DNA of 60,000 nt from Polytrichum commune (GCA_950295325.1 OX485804.1:3412001-3472000); one strand, 5' to 3'; shown: positions 24,219-36,160, numbered from the stretch's first letter. Translations and numbers: made by a program. Notes: generated by a model from the letters alone, not told the origin.

Positions 24219-25273
24219 ATTAGAGTTATTCATAAAGTAAATTGGATGAAACCATGGGGTTAGTCCCAAACCATGAGTTTATGAAAAAATTAATTCACAA
24301 TCACTCAAGTTTTTTTCTTCTCGATGCTTAATTTATCATCCACAAAGAGTGGTGTTAGGTTATTAAAATCCGGCTTTCTAGCTTGTCCTACTAGGATGGG
24401 CAGGCCAAGCTAGCCTTGCATAGGCCAGTCCGGGATTTAGGACAATGGGTACCCATATGCATACCCTTCTTTAAATCCTAAATTTCTTCCACAGTTTGGG
24501 AGGTGGGAAGAGGAGGTCCTAGAATTTGCCCCCAACTTTCAAAATAGACTCCGAAACATGATGAGAGAGCCAATTCTTAATAGAAAGTTTCTCAAAGAAG
24601 GATCAACCCACGATTTCGTCTCTCTTTGAGGGACTTTACAGATAACTCTATTAAATCCAACATTTAGCTCATGACTAGATTGCTTAATTTGTGAGTTGCT
24701 CTAAGGTAGACACACATGTTTCAAATGTTTATTGTAATTATATACCTATATTTGAGTGGTATGTGGTTTGGTTGGCTCCAAACACATATATAAAAAGACA
24801 AATTTTCAAAGGAGATTGGACCGTGTGCTCAAAGTATGATAACCATCCTAAGTGCAATAGAGCTATCTATAAAGTTCCTTGAAGAGGGAAAAAACCATGG
24901 GTTTGATCATTCTTTCAAAGAAATTTCTATTAAGAGTATGTTGGCTCATCATGTATTGTAACCTATTTTGAATGGTGGGTGAAGTTTTTGGGACCTTCTC
25001 TTTCCACCTCTCAAAATTTGAATATATATATATATATATAGGATCTAAAACTAAGTATGCACATAGGGCCCATTGTCCTAAATCCCGTATTGGACCATCA
25101 TCCTAGTAGGGCAAGCTAGAAAACCGTTTTTGATGACCGACGCCACTCTTTTTGTATGATAATTAAAACCATTGAGAAAACTTGGAATGACTTTGTGTTA
25201 ATTCTCATAAACTCATGGTTTGGGACCGAACCTATAATTTCATATGCTTTACTTTACAAACAACTCCAATAAT
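24219..25273. mobile_element. Foldback element with about 440-bp terminal inverted arms
   Basis: The left arm (about 24219-24665) is the inverted complement of the right arm (about 24840-25273) with moderate divergence. Landmarks are CCCAAACCATGAGTTTATGA on the left against TCATAAACTCATGGTTTGGG on the right, and TAGCTTGTCCTACTAGGATG against CATCCTAGTAGGGCAAGCTA. A shorter central section separates them. A (TA)n run at 25021-25040 lies in the right arm. No transposase is present; it is likely a non-autonomous foldback transposon. The right end lies about 400 bases from the RPL14 start codon. Confidence 0.75.
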
Positions 25274-25299
25274 GATATCGGGGGACATATATGACGATC

Positions 25300-25465
25300 A
25301 TTTCACAAGCATGGAGTCTTCACTTGGATAATGAACAAGATATTCATACGTGCTCCAAAAAATATGAGGAAATTGCTACCGACCTCGCACCGATCCCGTG
25401 TTTTAACTTAAGAGAAGTGGGCTAGTGGGAAAAGTAACCATTTAAGACCCATCTACCTTTACTAC
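25300..25465. repeat. Dispersed repeat upstream of RPL14, shared with about 45290-45600
   Basis: The order of short matches GAGTCTTCACTTGGATAATGAA, ATATTCATA, ATGAGGAAA, GAAGTGGGCTAG and GACCCATC also occurs near 45415-45590 in the same orientation. Part of the foldback centre (AGGAGATTGGAC, about 24810) recurs at about 45330. The family therefore includes sequence from both the foldback and its right flank. Confidence 0.6.
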
Positions 25466-25546
25466 ACCTTAATGCAAAAAGTGAGTGACCATTTTTGGTC
25501 ACGTGGCCTGAAGTTTGGAGACCTGGTTGGGCGAACGGGACATGGG

Positions 25547-25556
25547 ATTAGGGTTT
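25547..25556 (-). promoter_or_regulatory. Telo-box-like element of the RPL14 promoter/leader
   Basis: ATTAGGGTTT, which is AAACCCTAAT on the minus strand, lies 119 bases upstream of the RPL14 start codon. AAACCCTAA telo-boxes are common near the transcription start of plant ribosomal protein genes. The position fits, but function is inferred. Confidence 0.5.
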
Positions 25557-25674
25557 GGGGCGAGTCAAGAGGAAAGGAGGGTTTAGAGGGGTTTCTCTTT
25601 TCGCAGCGGAACCGCCGTCCCGCATCCGCCATAGTCACGGCCGTCGTCACAGCGCTGCAGGTACAGCCACAGCC

Positions 25675-26076
25675 ATGGTGTTCCGAAGGTTTGTGGAGAT
25701 CGGGAGGGTGGCCCTGGTCAACTACGGACCCCAGTATGGCAAGCTCGTGGTCATCGTGGACGTGATCGACCAAAACAGGGCGCTGGTGGATTCACCCGAC
25801 ATGGTGAGGACGCAGATCAACTTCAAGCGTCTCTCGCTCACGGACATCACCATCGAGATCCCTCGCATGCCCAAGAAGAAGGTGCTCAAGAAGGCCGTGG
25901 AAGACGGCGAGGTGTACAGCAAGTGGGAGAATAGCGCCTGGGGCCGCAAGCTTGCGGTGCGCACTAAGAGGGCGGAGTTGAACGACTTCGACCGCTTCAA
26001 GGTCATGGTCGCCCGCATCAAGAGAAGTTCCGTTGTTCGTCGGGAACTTGGAAAGCTAAGGAAGGAGAAGGCTTAG
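25675..26076 (+). CDS. RPL14: 60S ribosomal protein L14 (eL14)
   Basis: A single uninterrupted reading frame of 133 codons plus stop. It begins [18 protein letters not shown] and continues with [37 protein letters not shown] and [16 protein letters not shown]. This closely follows plant eL14, which is about 134 residues long: an N-terminal KOW/SH3-like barrel and a basic C-terminal helix that binds 28S rRNA on the outside of the large subunit. The frame is open further upstream, to 25555, but the family start is the ATG at 25675, in a GCCATGG context. Arabidopsis RPL14 genes contain introns; here none interrupts the CDS, although CTGCAG|GTACAG just before the ATG could be a leader splice site. 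The gene is GC-rich against its surroundings and looks intact and expressed-type rather than a worn retrocopy. Repeats matching its last codons follow directly. Confidence 0.96.
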   Translation: MVFRRFVEIGRVALVNYGPQYGKLVVIVDVIDQNRALVDSPDMVRTQINFKRLSLTDITIEIPRMPKKKVLKKAVEDGEVYSKWENSAWGRKLAVRTKRAELNDFDRFKVMVARIKRSSVVRRELGKLRKEKA

Positions 26077-27125
26077 GTCAACAATGCCTGGTATGGCAAC
26101 ACTTCACCTATCCTCGTTGTGTGTTCATTTCCCGTTCTAGCTGAGTGTGTAAGGGGGTTATAGTTACATTATTTCTAGAAGATGGGAGATTCCATGGGCT
26201 GCAAGCCGTTATTTGGATAAGAAAGATGTTTTTAAAGTCCAAAAACCTACAAAATTATGGAGGAGGTTGCTCATGTTTAACATGAGCAGAGACAAACCTG
26301 GACATTTAATGCCCCAAGGTTCTAGCACTTTTGAGAAACGCTTGGCATGGCACAGATTTCACCACCCTTGTTGTTTATGCTTGTTTTCGTTCTAGGCTAG
26401 TGTTGGTGGGGGGGGGATTCTAGTTACATTTTTCCTGGAAGATGGGAGATGGCATGGAATATTTTTAATCCCATACATGGATAAATTCTGCTCAGACTAC
26501 ACATGGTAGCCTCCTCAATAATTATGTAATTTTTCCCGTCTTGAACTTTACTTACATCTTGACAACCATGGAATCTAATACCCAAAGTTTCAAGGTAATT
26601 TTGAGAAGGATTAGGGCAACGCCTGTTATGGCACAGGTTTCACCCACCCCTTGTTGTGTATGCTTTTTCTCGTTCTAGTCGAGTGCGGTAGTGGGATTCT
26701 AGTTGCATTGTTTCTCGAAGATGGGAGATGGGATGGCCTTCAAGATAGTATATGGTTATGTTCTGCTTATGTTAATCACATTACCCTCCATAATTTTTTA
26801 GGTTTTCCTTTTCTTGGACTTTAATTTCTTCCAAGTACTCTTGTTTAGGCTTAGGGCAACGCCTCACATGGTACAGACTTTACCCGCCCTTGCTCTGCAT
26901 GTTTTTCTCGTTCTAGTTGAGTTTGGTATGGGGATAATAGTTGGATTCTTTCTGGAAGATGGGAAATGGCACGAGCTGCAAGCCAGTACATAGATAAGAC
27001 CTGCTCATGCCAAACACGGGAGCCTCTATAAATATGTAGGTTTTTTCCTTCCTTGGACTTCAGTTACATCTTGACAAGCACGGAAATATAATATTCCGAG
27101 TTGTCTTTTTGTTCCGAGGTCTCTC
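26060..27125 (+). repeat. Four degenerate tandem copies of the RPL14 3' end/3' UTR
   Basis: From the end of RPL14, a unit of about 240-280 bp repeats. It carries GCCTGGTATGGCAACACTTC-like, then TTCTAG, GTTACATT and GGAAGATGGGAGATGGCATGG-like blocks. Anchors lie near 26086, 26340, 26620 and 26862. Copies 3 and 4 begin GAGAAGGATTAGGGCAACGCCT and TTAGGGCAACGCCT, which match the last RPL14 codons, stop codon and start of the UTR (GAGAAGGCTTAGGTCAACAA). The first unit is therefore the gene's own 3' end. The copies have diverged clearly from each other. Confidence 0.75.
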
Positions 27126-27714
27126 TGGAGTTTTGATTACTCAAGGATTCATGAGAGGAATTTTGATTCCTATTGCAATTATATTTGCTGGTGATATGTT
27201 GAGATGGCTGTTGTTATTGACATTTGCTCCTAAATTCTGAATATAGGGTTTCATACCTTTAGTACTCAAATGTGTTTTAAAGGAGGTACTTTTCAGCTGC
27301 CCTCACTTGTTTCTAATATTCTGCTCAACTGTCTGGTAGCAAGTCATATTGCATTGGGTCGCAACTGGAACAAGTGATTACTAATTTTAGGGTTGCATCC
27401 TACATATCTGCGTTTGTTTAAGGTGTGCTGTAAAGTTGGACTTAAAATTCTCGCTTTGAAATTTTGCTTTACAAGGATTTCTTTGTGTGTGTTTACAATT
27501 CCAAAATCTTATGTGCAGAGGGTCTGCGCTTAGAAGAGTTATCTTGAGGTACCCTTACAGGCGTTTGAATTATGTTCTCTGCTATTGGCAAATGTGATTA
27601 GGGTGGGCACATCCTGCAATACTTGCCTAAGTATAACAATACTCTTTGAATTTGGTCAGTCACCTTGCTTGCTGTATTGGAGATGGTTATAACTCCTATT
27701 CTGCCACCTTGGTG

Positions 27715-28060
27715 TTACTCATTTCTTTCTAAAGATGAGCTTTGTCTTTCTGGAAGATGGGTGCCTTGTCCGAGGAGAAGGCATGGGCTATTAGCCAGTA
27801 TTTGGATAGTTCTGCTCATGTTAAACATGGTAGCCTCCTCCATAATTTTGTAGCTTTTCCCTTTCTTGGAGTTTAATTACATGTTGACAAGTATGAACTT
27901 TGAACACCCTAAGTTTCTGAGGAGGCTTCTAGTGGTTTCGAGGTCTCTCAGGAGTTTTGACAGCTCAAGGAGTCATCAGAAGCATAACGATTATCGTTGG
28001 AATTATATCCCCTTTTGATATATTGAGGTGGTTTCAGATTTATTGACATTAAATTACCTC
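27715..28060 (+). repeat. Further copy of the RPL14 3' repeat plus flank
   Basis: GGAAGATGGG, ATTAGCCAGTATTTGGATAG, CTGCTCATG and GAGGTCTCTCAGGAGTTTTGA match the block at about 26950-27240, with the same order and spacing. This shows a larger duplication of roughly 300 bp about 800 bp downstream of copy 4. Confidence 0.7.
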
Positions 28061-29292
28061 CCTTATCTTCAGAATTTTTTTGTGGGATAGAACTGTACGA
28101 CTCATATATGGGAAAGACAGTGATATCAGATCGGATGAGATTGCAAATACCTCTGTTTTTGGACACTTCAAAAACTAGGTAAATAATATGTTTCCCTCTA
28201 GTTTTGAAGTACTCATTCTCTATGCAGCTGTTTTCACCAGGAGTACTGAGTGTTTTCCTTCATGATGTGTTTCAGGATCACTATGGCAAACATCAGAGAC
28301 CTGGTTTTGAACTGTCCAAGTGTTGGCCTTGTGGTATACTGCAGACTATAGCTGTGGATTTCCCAAAACAGATGAGTTTTGTTCAGGATATCCTAATTAT
28401 AATCCATTTTCTTTTATGAGCACACACTCTCAGTGCATGGTGTATCTGGGGATGGCATACTTTTACTTCATGACTTGGTTTAGTTATAATTTTTTTGGTA
28501 CTTAATTCAAAAGTAGCAAGAGAACCTTAACCTAAATGCATACAATTAGATCATCATCTGACCCTCTTTTGTCTTGGAACCTCGTTGATCTCAAGTATGT
28601 GTTGGATATACATGAGAATCTGAGCTCCTAGTCAGTCGTCCAGACAGAGTGAACAGATTATGTGAATTGATGATATTATTTAGTGTTTAAAAGTGTGTGG
28701 ATGTGGGGATCTGGTTAATAATTGGCAGTAATTCTGGGTTTTAAATTATGACATGCCAATCAGGAAGAATATGGATCCCGTAAAGTCACAGGCTTTGGAA
28801 TTGAGAAAAGTGGAGAAATCTAAATGATCGCTTTGAAGTTTCTCAATGCACTGAGAAATGACTCGCGGAGAGAATATATAGCTGATTGTGGCACATCGAG
28901 CAGTTTGTGATGTATGATTGTGTTATTGGCTGCCACAAGGAACTTAAGTCACCTTTTCTTGAGAGATGACTTTGGACTTGTAATATAATATTGTCCAGGT
29001 TCTGTAGAAGTTAAATGATTTGAAGCTCTCGAGGTGGTGAATGACTGCATCCATCTGATATATGCATCCAATTTGGCAATGCTTTGATGCCCTCAATGGA
29101 GGGCTTATTTGATACCTCTGGTTTCTGAGTATAATGAGAGCCCTTTTTACATTCTTAGGACATGCAACAGTGTGTTTGTACACTGCATGATAAACTTCGG
29201 TTTGCGTAAACCGTTTTCTAAAAAATCCGTCATCAGTCAGTGTTAAATATTAAAACGTTAAGGAGGGTTTGAGATTGATAAGGAGTACACCC
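28061..29292. other. Intergenic stretch without a recognised gene
   Basis: Only ORFs below 80 codons without family resemblance are present on either strand. No splice-linked conserved exons, long repeats or hairpins were seen. Confidence 0.6.
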
Positions 29293-29294
29293 TA

Positions 29295-30334
29295 ACCTTG
29301 ATAATGTCACACCCTCCGTTTCACCAAAAAGTGTGATATAAACAAGGTGTGACATACTTGATAATGTCACATTTTGTGCATAATGTGATATTATCAAAAA
29401 ATATGTAGAAAATCAAAATATAATTACAATTTTTTTAAAAATAACAAATACGAGACTTCAATGTTTTTGAATGTAAAATCTAATTCAAAATTGTGAATAT
29501 TAACAACAAGAGCACATCATAATGTGTCATTGAGATCAGGTAAAGACCTCTCACTAGAGACAAAGAAGCTTCTAATGTCACATTGTTTTGTTGATGTTAA
29601 ATGTGCAACACCAATTCTAATGATTTTTTCCATTTCTAACAACTCATGAGTGCTGAAAATCTGAGAACCTTGGCTAGCCATAAAATTCAAAACATCTTTA
29701 GCATATTTTTGTGCATTGCTTAGCTTCACTACTTTAGACTCATCATCACTGCTATCAACAATCAATGGGTCCACTTCCATGGAATCAAGAACCTGTTCGC
29801 CATCTTGCACTAATTGCACAAGCTCCTCAGTAGAAAATTCCACCTCAAAATCATCTTCACCTTCCATGTTTATGTAAAATCAGCAGGAAAAATCAGCAGG
29901 AAGTGTATCTATGTGGTTGTGCACTTTCACCTTTGGCCTCAACTTATAGACAACTGCGAGTATGTAGAATTGAGCATTTGGACTCCGAAACACGTACCAA
30001 ATTTGAAATTACACAAGGCATCCCACTATGCCGAAAGCATTGAATTAGAGCTCATTCAATGACCCCCAATATGCTTTGCTTTAGCCCATGCTCACCCATG
30101 AACAATAATATCAAACCCATGCCCACCCATTATAATATTGAACCCATGTCCACCCATACAATCCATCCATACTTGATATTATCACATTTACACTACGGAT
30201 TTTGAAAAAAAATAGTGACATTATCAAGGGTGATAGGGATAATAACGAGGGAGTTTTACACTATGAAAATCGGTTTCAAACTTTTAGGTGACAATATCAA
30301 GGTGTTCTATTAACAAAGGTGACATTATCAAGGT
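29295..30334. mobile_element. pogo/Tigger-type DNA transposon, internally deleted
   Basis: The ends are ACCTTGATAATGTCAC and its inverted form GTGACATTATCAAGGT, flanked on both sides by TA (29293-29294 and 30335-30336). TA is the target of Tc1/mariner/pogo elements. Further copies of CTTGATAATGTCAC-like motifs sit just inside the ends (about 29358 and 30220-30300); these may be transposase binding sites. The 1040-bp body carries only a short transposase remnant, so the element is non-autonomous. Confidence 0.85.
29517..29867 (-). pseudogene. C-terminal fragment of a pogo/Tigger transposase
   Basis: The 116-codon ORF begins with an acidic stretch (MEGEDDFEVEFSTEELVQLV), followed by SSDDESK and then AQKYAKDVLNFMASQG...LLEMEKIIRIGVAH...QCDIRSFFV. 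The pattern of a paired-helix tail ending in a short basic/aromatic motif resembles the tail of Tigger/CENP-B-type transposases. The DDE catalytic core and the helix-turn-helix DNA-binding domains are missing, so it cannot transpose DNA itself. It might be a free-standing small gene, but its place inside matching TA-flanked ends argues for a deletion derivative. Confidence 0.55.
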
Positions 30335-32062
30335 TAGACTGTAATAGAACGAGATTTTTTTAAAAACATTCTTGTGAATTATTCTAATTGCTTATTGAAT
30401 TTTCTCATTAGTTCTCGTTGATGTTGCCTTACAGGTATTGTTGACAGACTTGAAGCATGTGTTTGTATTAGTTCAGCGATCAGCCCTGAGTCCAATTTAT
30501 GTAGTATCCACCACTGTGGCTTGTGATGTTTCATAATGCAATTTGTCAATGAGCTTCTGAGGGCCGCTTCACATTATGGCTGAAGGTTGAGAGGCCGTCG
30601 ATTTTCACCAATCAGATTGCAAGAAACCAAGAATTTGGCCTCTCGACCCTTCACAGTAGAGGCCAAAGTCCAGACGCCGTCGCTCTCCAATATGCCTGCA
30701 TGGCAGTACTTTTTGATCATGGTGACGGACTCTCGAAGGAAATTTGGATTGGACAGGAATGGACACCCAAACTATGTTAAAAAAATAAAAATTGTTAAGA
30801 TATGCTATGAGATTGGAGGGGTTGTTTTGGGTAGGGAATAAAGTGGGATGCTCCGGACAATTGGTATGGGTTTGGACTTTGGGATTGGCCTTTGGAGGCT
30901 TCACACAATGGCCGTCCAAGTCGAGAGGCCATCCTTTGGCCATGAACTCCCACGGCCTCTCGACTTGAACCCTATTGAAGTGCTATTGTATATATGGCTA
31001 GATGTAGTGTGTAACAAAATAGTAGGGTAACCCCTAAAGGATCAAGAGGCCACATTTGGCTTTTTGGACAATTGTGAAGAGAACTATAGAGTTGAGGTGA
31101 ATGTCAAATTCAACGAAGTAAAGTTTAGGGGTTCCGTATTGTGATTTAAAACTTGGTGTCCAAATATGGTATTTTTAGGGGTATTTTTGGTATTTTAAAG
31201 GTAAGAAAACATGGTGACATCTCCATATTTTGCTGTGAGGCTTTCCCACAAGTCTTGATGTGGGCCAATAGGAGAGTTGCCATGATTAGGCTTGGACAAT
31301 GAAGATGGAGTGGGTTGTTTGGACCCTTTGTGTTGCTCGATATTCTTAGGTGCCATGAGCAGTTTCGCCTTTGATAACTCTCTCATATGACCAAGCCATC
31401 TTTAGTCTAGTAGTAACTTGCCGTGTACGTGTGCAATGCCAACAGAAGCAAATGCGGCAGAAATGTCTTTGGAGCATTGCTCAAGCCTGTGTGCCTTTTC
31501 TATTACTGTGGTGTGGGAAAAAAATTTGAATTTACGACTAGCTGGGCTGCCAATGCAACATGATGCATATATCAAAACCTCGAAGTCGGCCATGCGTAGG
31601 TCAATCACAAAAACAATGCCGATGGGAGAGTAATGTGAAGGCGGCACAAAATATCTGAATTGCGAAGAAAATCGTGTCAAACTCATGCAAGGCATGCATA
31701 AGAGAAAATGGGAGTTCAAGCAAAATCTAAGCATGTGTTGTCTTTATTTTCAATTACAAAGCTTCCAAGTGTTAGTTTTTTGCAATGAAATCCTTTCCTT
31801 ACCCTCTACAATCCCCTCTAGCTCATTTGGATCCTACTATGAAGGTCATAAGAACATGGACGTTTCAAGGGTGCAAGTGAACAACAAGTGGCATTAGTCT
31901 TGGCTTTTCTGGACAATGACTACTTGCGTCCAATTCCTCTCATGTGGGGGTGTTCTTCGCAAATGGGCCTTTTGGTTGTAGACATTGGTTTCGGGTTTTC
32001 ATAGCGTGGGTCTTAGGTTTGACGTGTCGCAAAGACATAGGTAACCCTTTAGAATCCCCCCT

Positions 32063-32076
32063 CCCCCCCCCCCCCC
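32063..32076. repeat. C14 homopolymer
   Basis: Fourteen consecutive C residues, preceded by another short C run. Confidence 0.9.
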
Positions 32077-32629
32077 GAGCTCAATTTCCACTTGCAAAAT
32101 TATGTATGGCCCAACATCGATACTCCTTTAAAATGGTGGAAGGAATCATGTCGGGTAGTGATTAATGCCAAACAACCCACCACATGCAAACTTGGATATG
32201 AAATCCGGGGACGAGTTGGGTCCTCACACCATGGACAACCTTTTGTGGTAGGTAATGAAACAAATCCCATATCACCCTCCCCCTCGTTTTTTTACCCTTG
32301 CCAAGTTCCTTGTAGAAACAAATGCGCAAGTTGGAGGTATGCTCTTTGGGAAGGCATGAGTTGTGCACTTCCATACTGTCTTTGCAAATTCTATGTTGGA
32401 GCCTCTTTGGGAAGTTTTGAGGGCAATTAGAGGCGCCATACCCATGTCACAAATGCTTCCTACTCATGTCTTAGGTCGTGGAGTTGCTCTTCTCAAGCTA
32501 TCCTCTTACCCCTTTTTTATTTCCTCAATAGAGATGATTTCCAAAAAAAAACACTAAGGTTAATGATTTTGGATGTGTTGATGTTGTGAATCCATGTGAC
32601 CTAGCATGCATCACCAAGTCGCTCTTCAA

Positions 32630-32647
32630 GGGGGGGGGGGGGGGGGG
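32630..32647. repeat. G18 homopolymer
   Basis: Eighteen consecutive G residues. Length may be affected by sequencing. Confidence 0.9.
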
Positions 32648-34241
32648 CACACTTGCAACACGGTCGGCAATAGAGGTGCGGCAAACCCACACTAGAATTG
32701 CACCAAGTACAATGCAAACGTTGTGCGTTTAGACAACTAGTCTTTGCCCTCACCTCAATTGACTTGCAATCCATAGACTGCCTGATTCCAAACCAGGTTG
32801 ATGTCTCATACGAGGACACCACAAACTCTCATGCACCATGCCTTGGAGGATTCCTAGGTTTTACCACTGACGACTCAAATGTAGCCAAGGATGATCCAAA
32901 TACTGCCCAAGTTGATGAGCCATGTATACCCTGCGACGATGGTGAGGCCGAGACTGACCCTTACTGGGATCCAAAAGTCCACTTGCGCCGAGCGACCATC
33001 TTGTTAGCCCCATGACCGGTTCACACCAATCGAGCATCAAGCATCCGTGGACCAAACAAATGTCACAAAAATGGTAATGGATAAAAAAACAAAAAAAACC
33101 AACCAATGCCATAGCCAAAGCAACTGCAATTCCATCCACATACATGCAATCCAACACGACATACATGTGATCTTTGATGTGGGCCTACAATAACCGACCC
33201 AACTTGCACAACCCATACTTAACGTAGAAAACCAAGAAAACATTAATCCCAACGTGCATGGGCGATTTCCAAAACTAATCAGTGTAGAAGCATATATTAC
33301 AATAGTAAGATGCCAAAATTGCGGGCTGAAGGTGCCTATGTGCTTGGCACAACCATGGATGTTTTTTGTGTGCACACACGCACAAATATACATATGTGGT
33401 TCATTTTGAATGTGGTGTGAGCCTAGACATAAATGCAAAGCACCTCCAATGCATTCCAATGGAAGAATGAACTAGAGGGTTTGAAGCTTTCAACTTCCAT
33501 GATGAGACCGATTTCGTGATGAGCCAAGAGATGGCAATGCATGAGTTTTTGCAGGAGGCCAAAAACACTACTTGCACGGCCACATCGACCTCAAACACCA
33601 CCAACGGCAACATCAAAGATAGTGAAGTTGTGATTGCAAAGGCTTTCAGTGACGACAACATTGTTTTCGGATCAAGGGTGAGCTCCTATCCACACCTTGC
33701 ATTGTTTGAGTAGATCACCTGTGACTTGGAGAGTGACGGGGGTCTAAATGCTTCGGAGAGGGTGGATATCTCCCATACCCAACGGCTCCGCATTGGAATA
33801 GCGATTGCCACTTGCCGTGATGGAAAGGGAAGAAGAGCGATCGGAAGGGGTAGGGTAGGGAAGGGGGGTAGAACTAGAGGCTCATATGTGATGTTTACCG
33901 CCCCAAAATAGATGTTACCTCAACATCCGTAAATGGTACAAGTACTAGCAAAGGGCTATTCATGATGAAAAACAACAACAATAATCCTGATAATAATGTG
34001 CTCAAACCCCCAACAATGTGAGAAATTTATTATGACGAGAGTTGATCAAGGATCCATGAGGACTATGACTCGGAACCCACGGCTTTTACCGGCCCCACAC
34101 CCCGTTTCACTAATGTTTTTTACAAGCTTCCAAGTGGTATTGCCTATTTCAATGACATATGGGGGGTGAACATTCTCTGGAAACTCATACAGAATAGCAA
34201 TCACTATGCGATGGAGATTATCGGGGGTAAAAACATGACAA

Positions 34242-34258
34242 GGGGGGGGGGGGGGGGG
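34242..34258. repeat. G17 homopolymer
   Basis: Seventeen consecutive G residues. Confidence 0.9.
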
Positions 34259-35969
34259 AGGTCTCAATGGACCCCTTTGGAAGTATTGGAACTAAGAACA
34301 AATCTAGGAATTTGTTTGTTTGATGAGTGTCAAGCAGAATTCCATTTTGAAATCATATTGGGCCTCATCCATCCCCTTCCTCCACTGCCCCCTCATTAGT
34401 AGCAAAATGACTAGAACAAAATTTGAACCAATTATGAATATGTGGCGCTCGTGAAATGTCATCAATCATAATGCTCTAAATAAACATATAGAAGTGGATT
34501 TTTTAAACTTGCAACCAGAAAGAAGGTAACATTCAAACCATAAGGGAGGAAATACTTTTATTTGAACGCATGGTCCAAATTTAAAAAATATAAAATTCTT
34601 TGTACAAAATCCATGTTTTAGCACTTGGTCCTTTAGGGGTTAAGTCGATTGTACTAGGGGCTACTTTTGACATTATTCAAAAAATGTTGTTGTACTAATG
34701 ACATGCATTTTTATTTATGTTGGTGCTTGTATGTGTAGTCTAGATTATCCACTAGAAGAAGTGAGTGAGGTATAATCTTTATGGCCAGTTGGGATTAAGT
34801 TGGTTTAATTTTCAACACATGTCAATAGAAAAAAATATGATCAACTTATAAATGTACGTCAATATTTGAGTTTGCTAATAAGAAGAGAGAGGAATGATGA
34901 ACCTGACACATTGCCTGGATTATGCTTACCTTCATGGAAGTAACCATGGATAAACATTGATGTGGTTGTGTTAGAGGATGAGTCTCAACCAATTGAATTG
35001 TCATGTCCATGCATTCAAGTGCCAACACTGGCCTCTGTTCGGTCCATGTGGATGGATTTTGCTACAATTATGAAAGACTTGAATTCATCTGTTGTAGTTG
35101 GAGTTGCTAGAGAAGAAGGATGGATAAGCATTAAGAGAGTATGTGGGACCTCAATAAATTTGTTGAAGACAAATGAACCCAAACGAGAAAAATTGAATTG
35201 CATGAACATAAGATTTTGAACTTGAACTTCTTGCCGGTAAATGATGTGCCACCAACACTAGTGCGTGGTAGAGGGAAGGTTGCACCCAAGAAGGACATTG
35301 CCCAAAGGAGTAAAAGTGAGGGTACGGGAATGGGAAGATACGGGTCGTGCAATACAACCTCCTCTGATGAAACCATTATATCACTTGTCGGTTAATTTTC
35401 TAACCATAACACTTGATATATATATAAAAAGTGCAATTTGACATTATTGTCCATAATAATTGGAATGGAAATGGGTGTGGGCGTTTGTTTACAAACTAAC
35501 TTTCATGGCCCCACTCAAGGTAGGAGTCACTAAAAGGGATGGGGCTCCGCATGACAGAGGAGCCTGACAGAGAGGGCCTCCTGTGTGGGATATTCACACA
35601 CACAAAGGATATTTAGTGCCTGGGCAGCTGAGATCCGCGAATGCCAATAAATTATGCTTCCATTTATGCACTTGTTGAAGTTGTGTCATCCCTTCTAGTG
35701 TGTGGAGGGGTGCAATTTATTTAGAATGTGGTCCTGGCTCGTTCGCCAAAAAACGTCAAGGTTCACTGACGCATTGAATGAGTACCCCCCAGATTAAGGC
35801 ACATGAAGTACCAATAAAGAAGGCGCAGATCACAACGCAGGCACACTTTAATTAAGGTCAGCCCCCAACACACTGGTTTCCCACTAAAGTAATTCCACGT
35901 CGGCAGTGTGGATTTAACGAGCATGAATATACCGTCTCTGCGATGTACTTTGTGTATTCCATGCATTAT

Positions 35970-36160
35970 ATTGTCAGATGCAAAGTATTTCGTTTATTTG
36001 CTGTGTTGATATTTCTCTCCTCTTGTATTTTGGTATTGTGATGGTTTGTATTTTCCGTGTTTATATAATTATGTATATGCCGCAATGTATTTTGCTACAG
36101 TGCTGTAATGTATTTTGTTTACGTACTGTAATGTACTTTGCTTGTGTGCTGGGAGGCATC
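35970..36160. repeat. Short irregular repeats, possible subterminal region of the CACTA element
   Basis: Variants of TGTAATGTATTTTGTTTACG recur five to six times in under 200 bases, with TGTATTTTG as the core. Clusters of short repeats near the ends are typical of CACTA transposons, and this cluster lies downstream of the TNP2 remnant. I could not identify a convincing CACTA terminus. Confidence 0.4.

Larger units (their letters stand above)
30337..35950. other. Unrecognised stretch, probably old repeats
   Basis: No family was identified. ORFs of up to about 110 codons occur on both strands (for example 32698-33015 plus and 33037-33459 minus), but none shows known motifs and several overlap on opposite strands. 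The start (30555-30600) resembles a Harbinger MITE end (GGGCCGCTTCACATTATGGC), and inverted GAGAGGCCGTC-like motifs recur at about 30590 and 30925; the matching right end was not found. Poly-C and poly-G runs are listed separately. Confidence 0.45.

Noticed and set aside
25555-25674. N-terminal extension of RPL14 in the same open frame
   Set aside because: The upstream 40 codons do not resemble eL14. The family start MVFRRF matches the ATG at 25675 in a good context, and the extra part is GC-rich leader.
30555-31060. Another Harbinger MITE starting GGGCCGCTTCACATT
   Set aside because: A left end is plausible, but no matching right end with a TWA flank was found.
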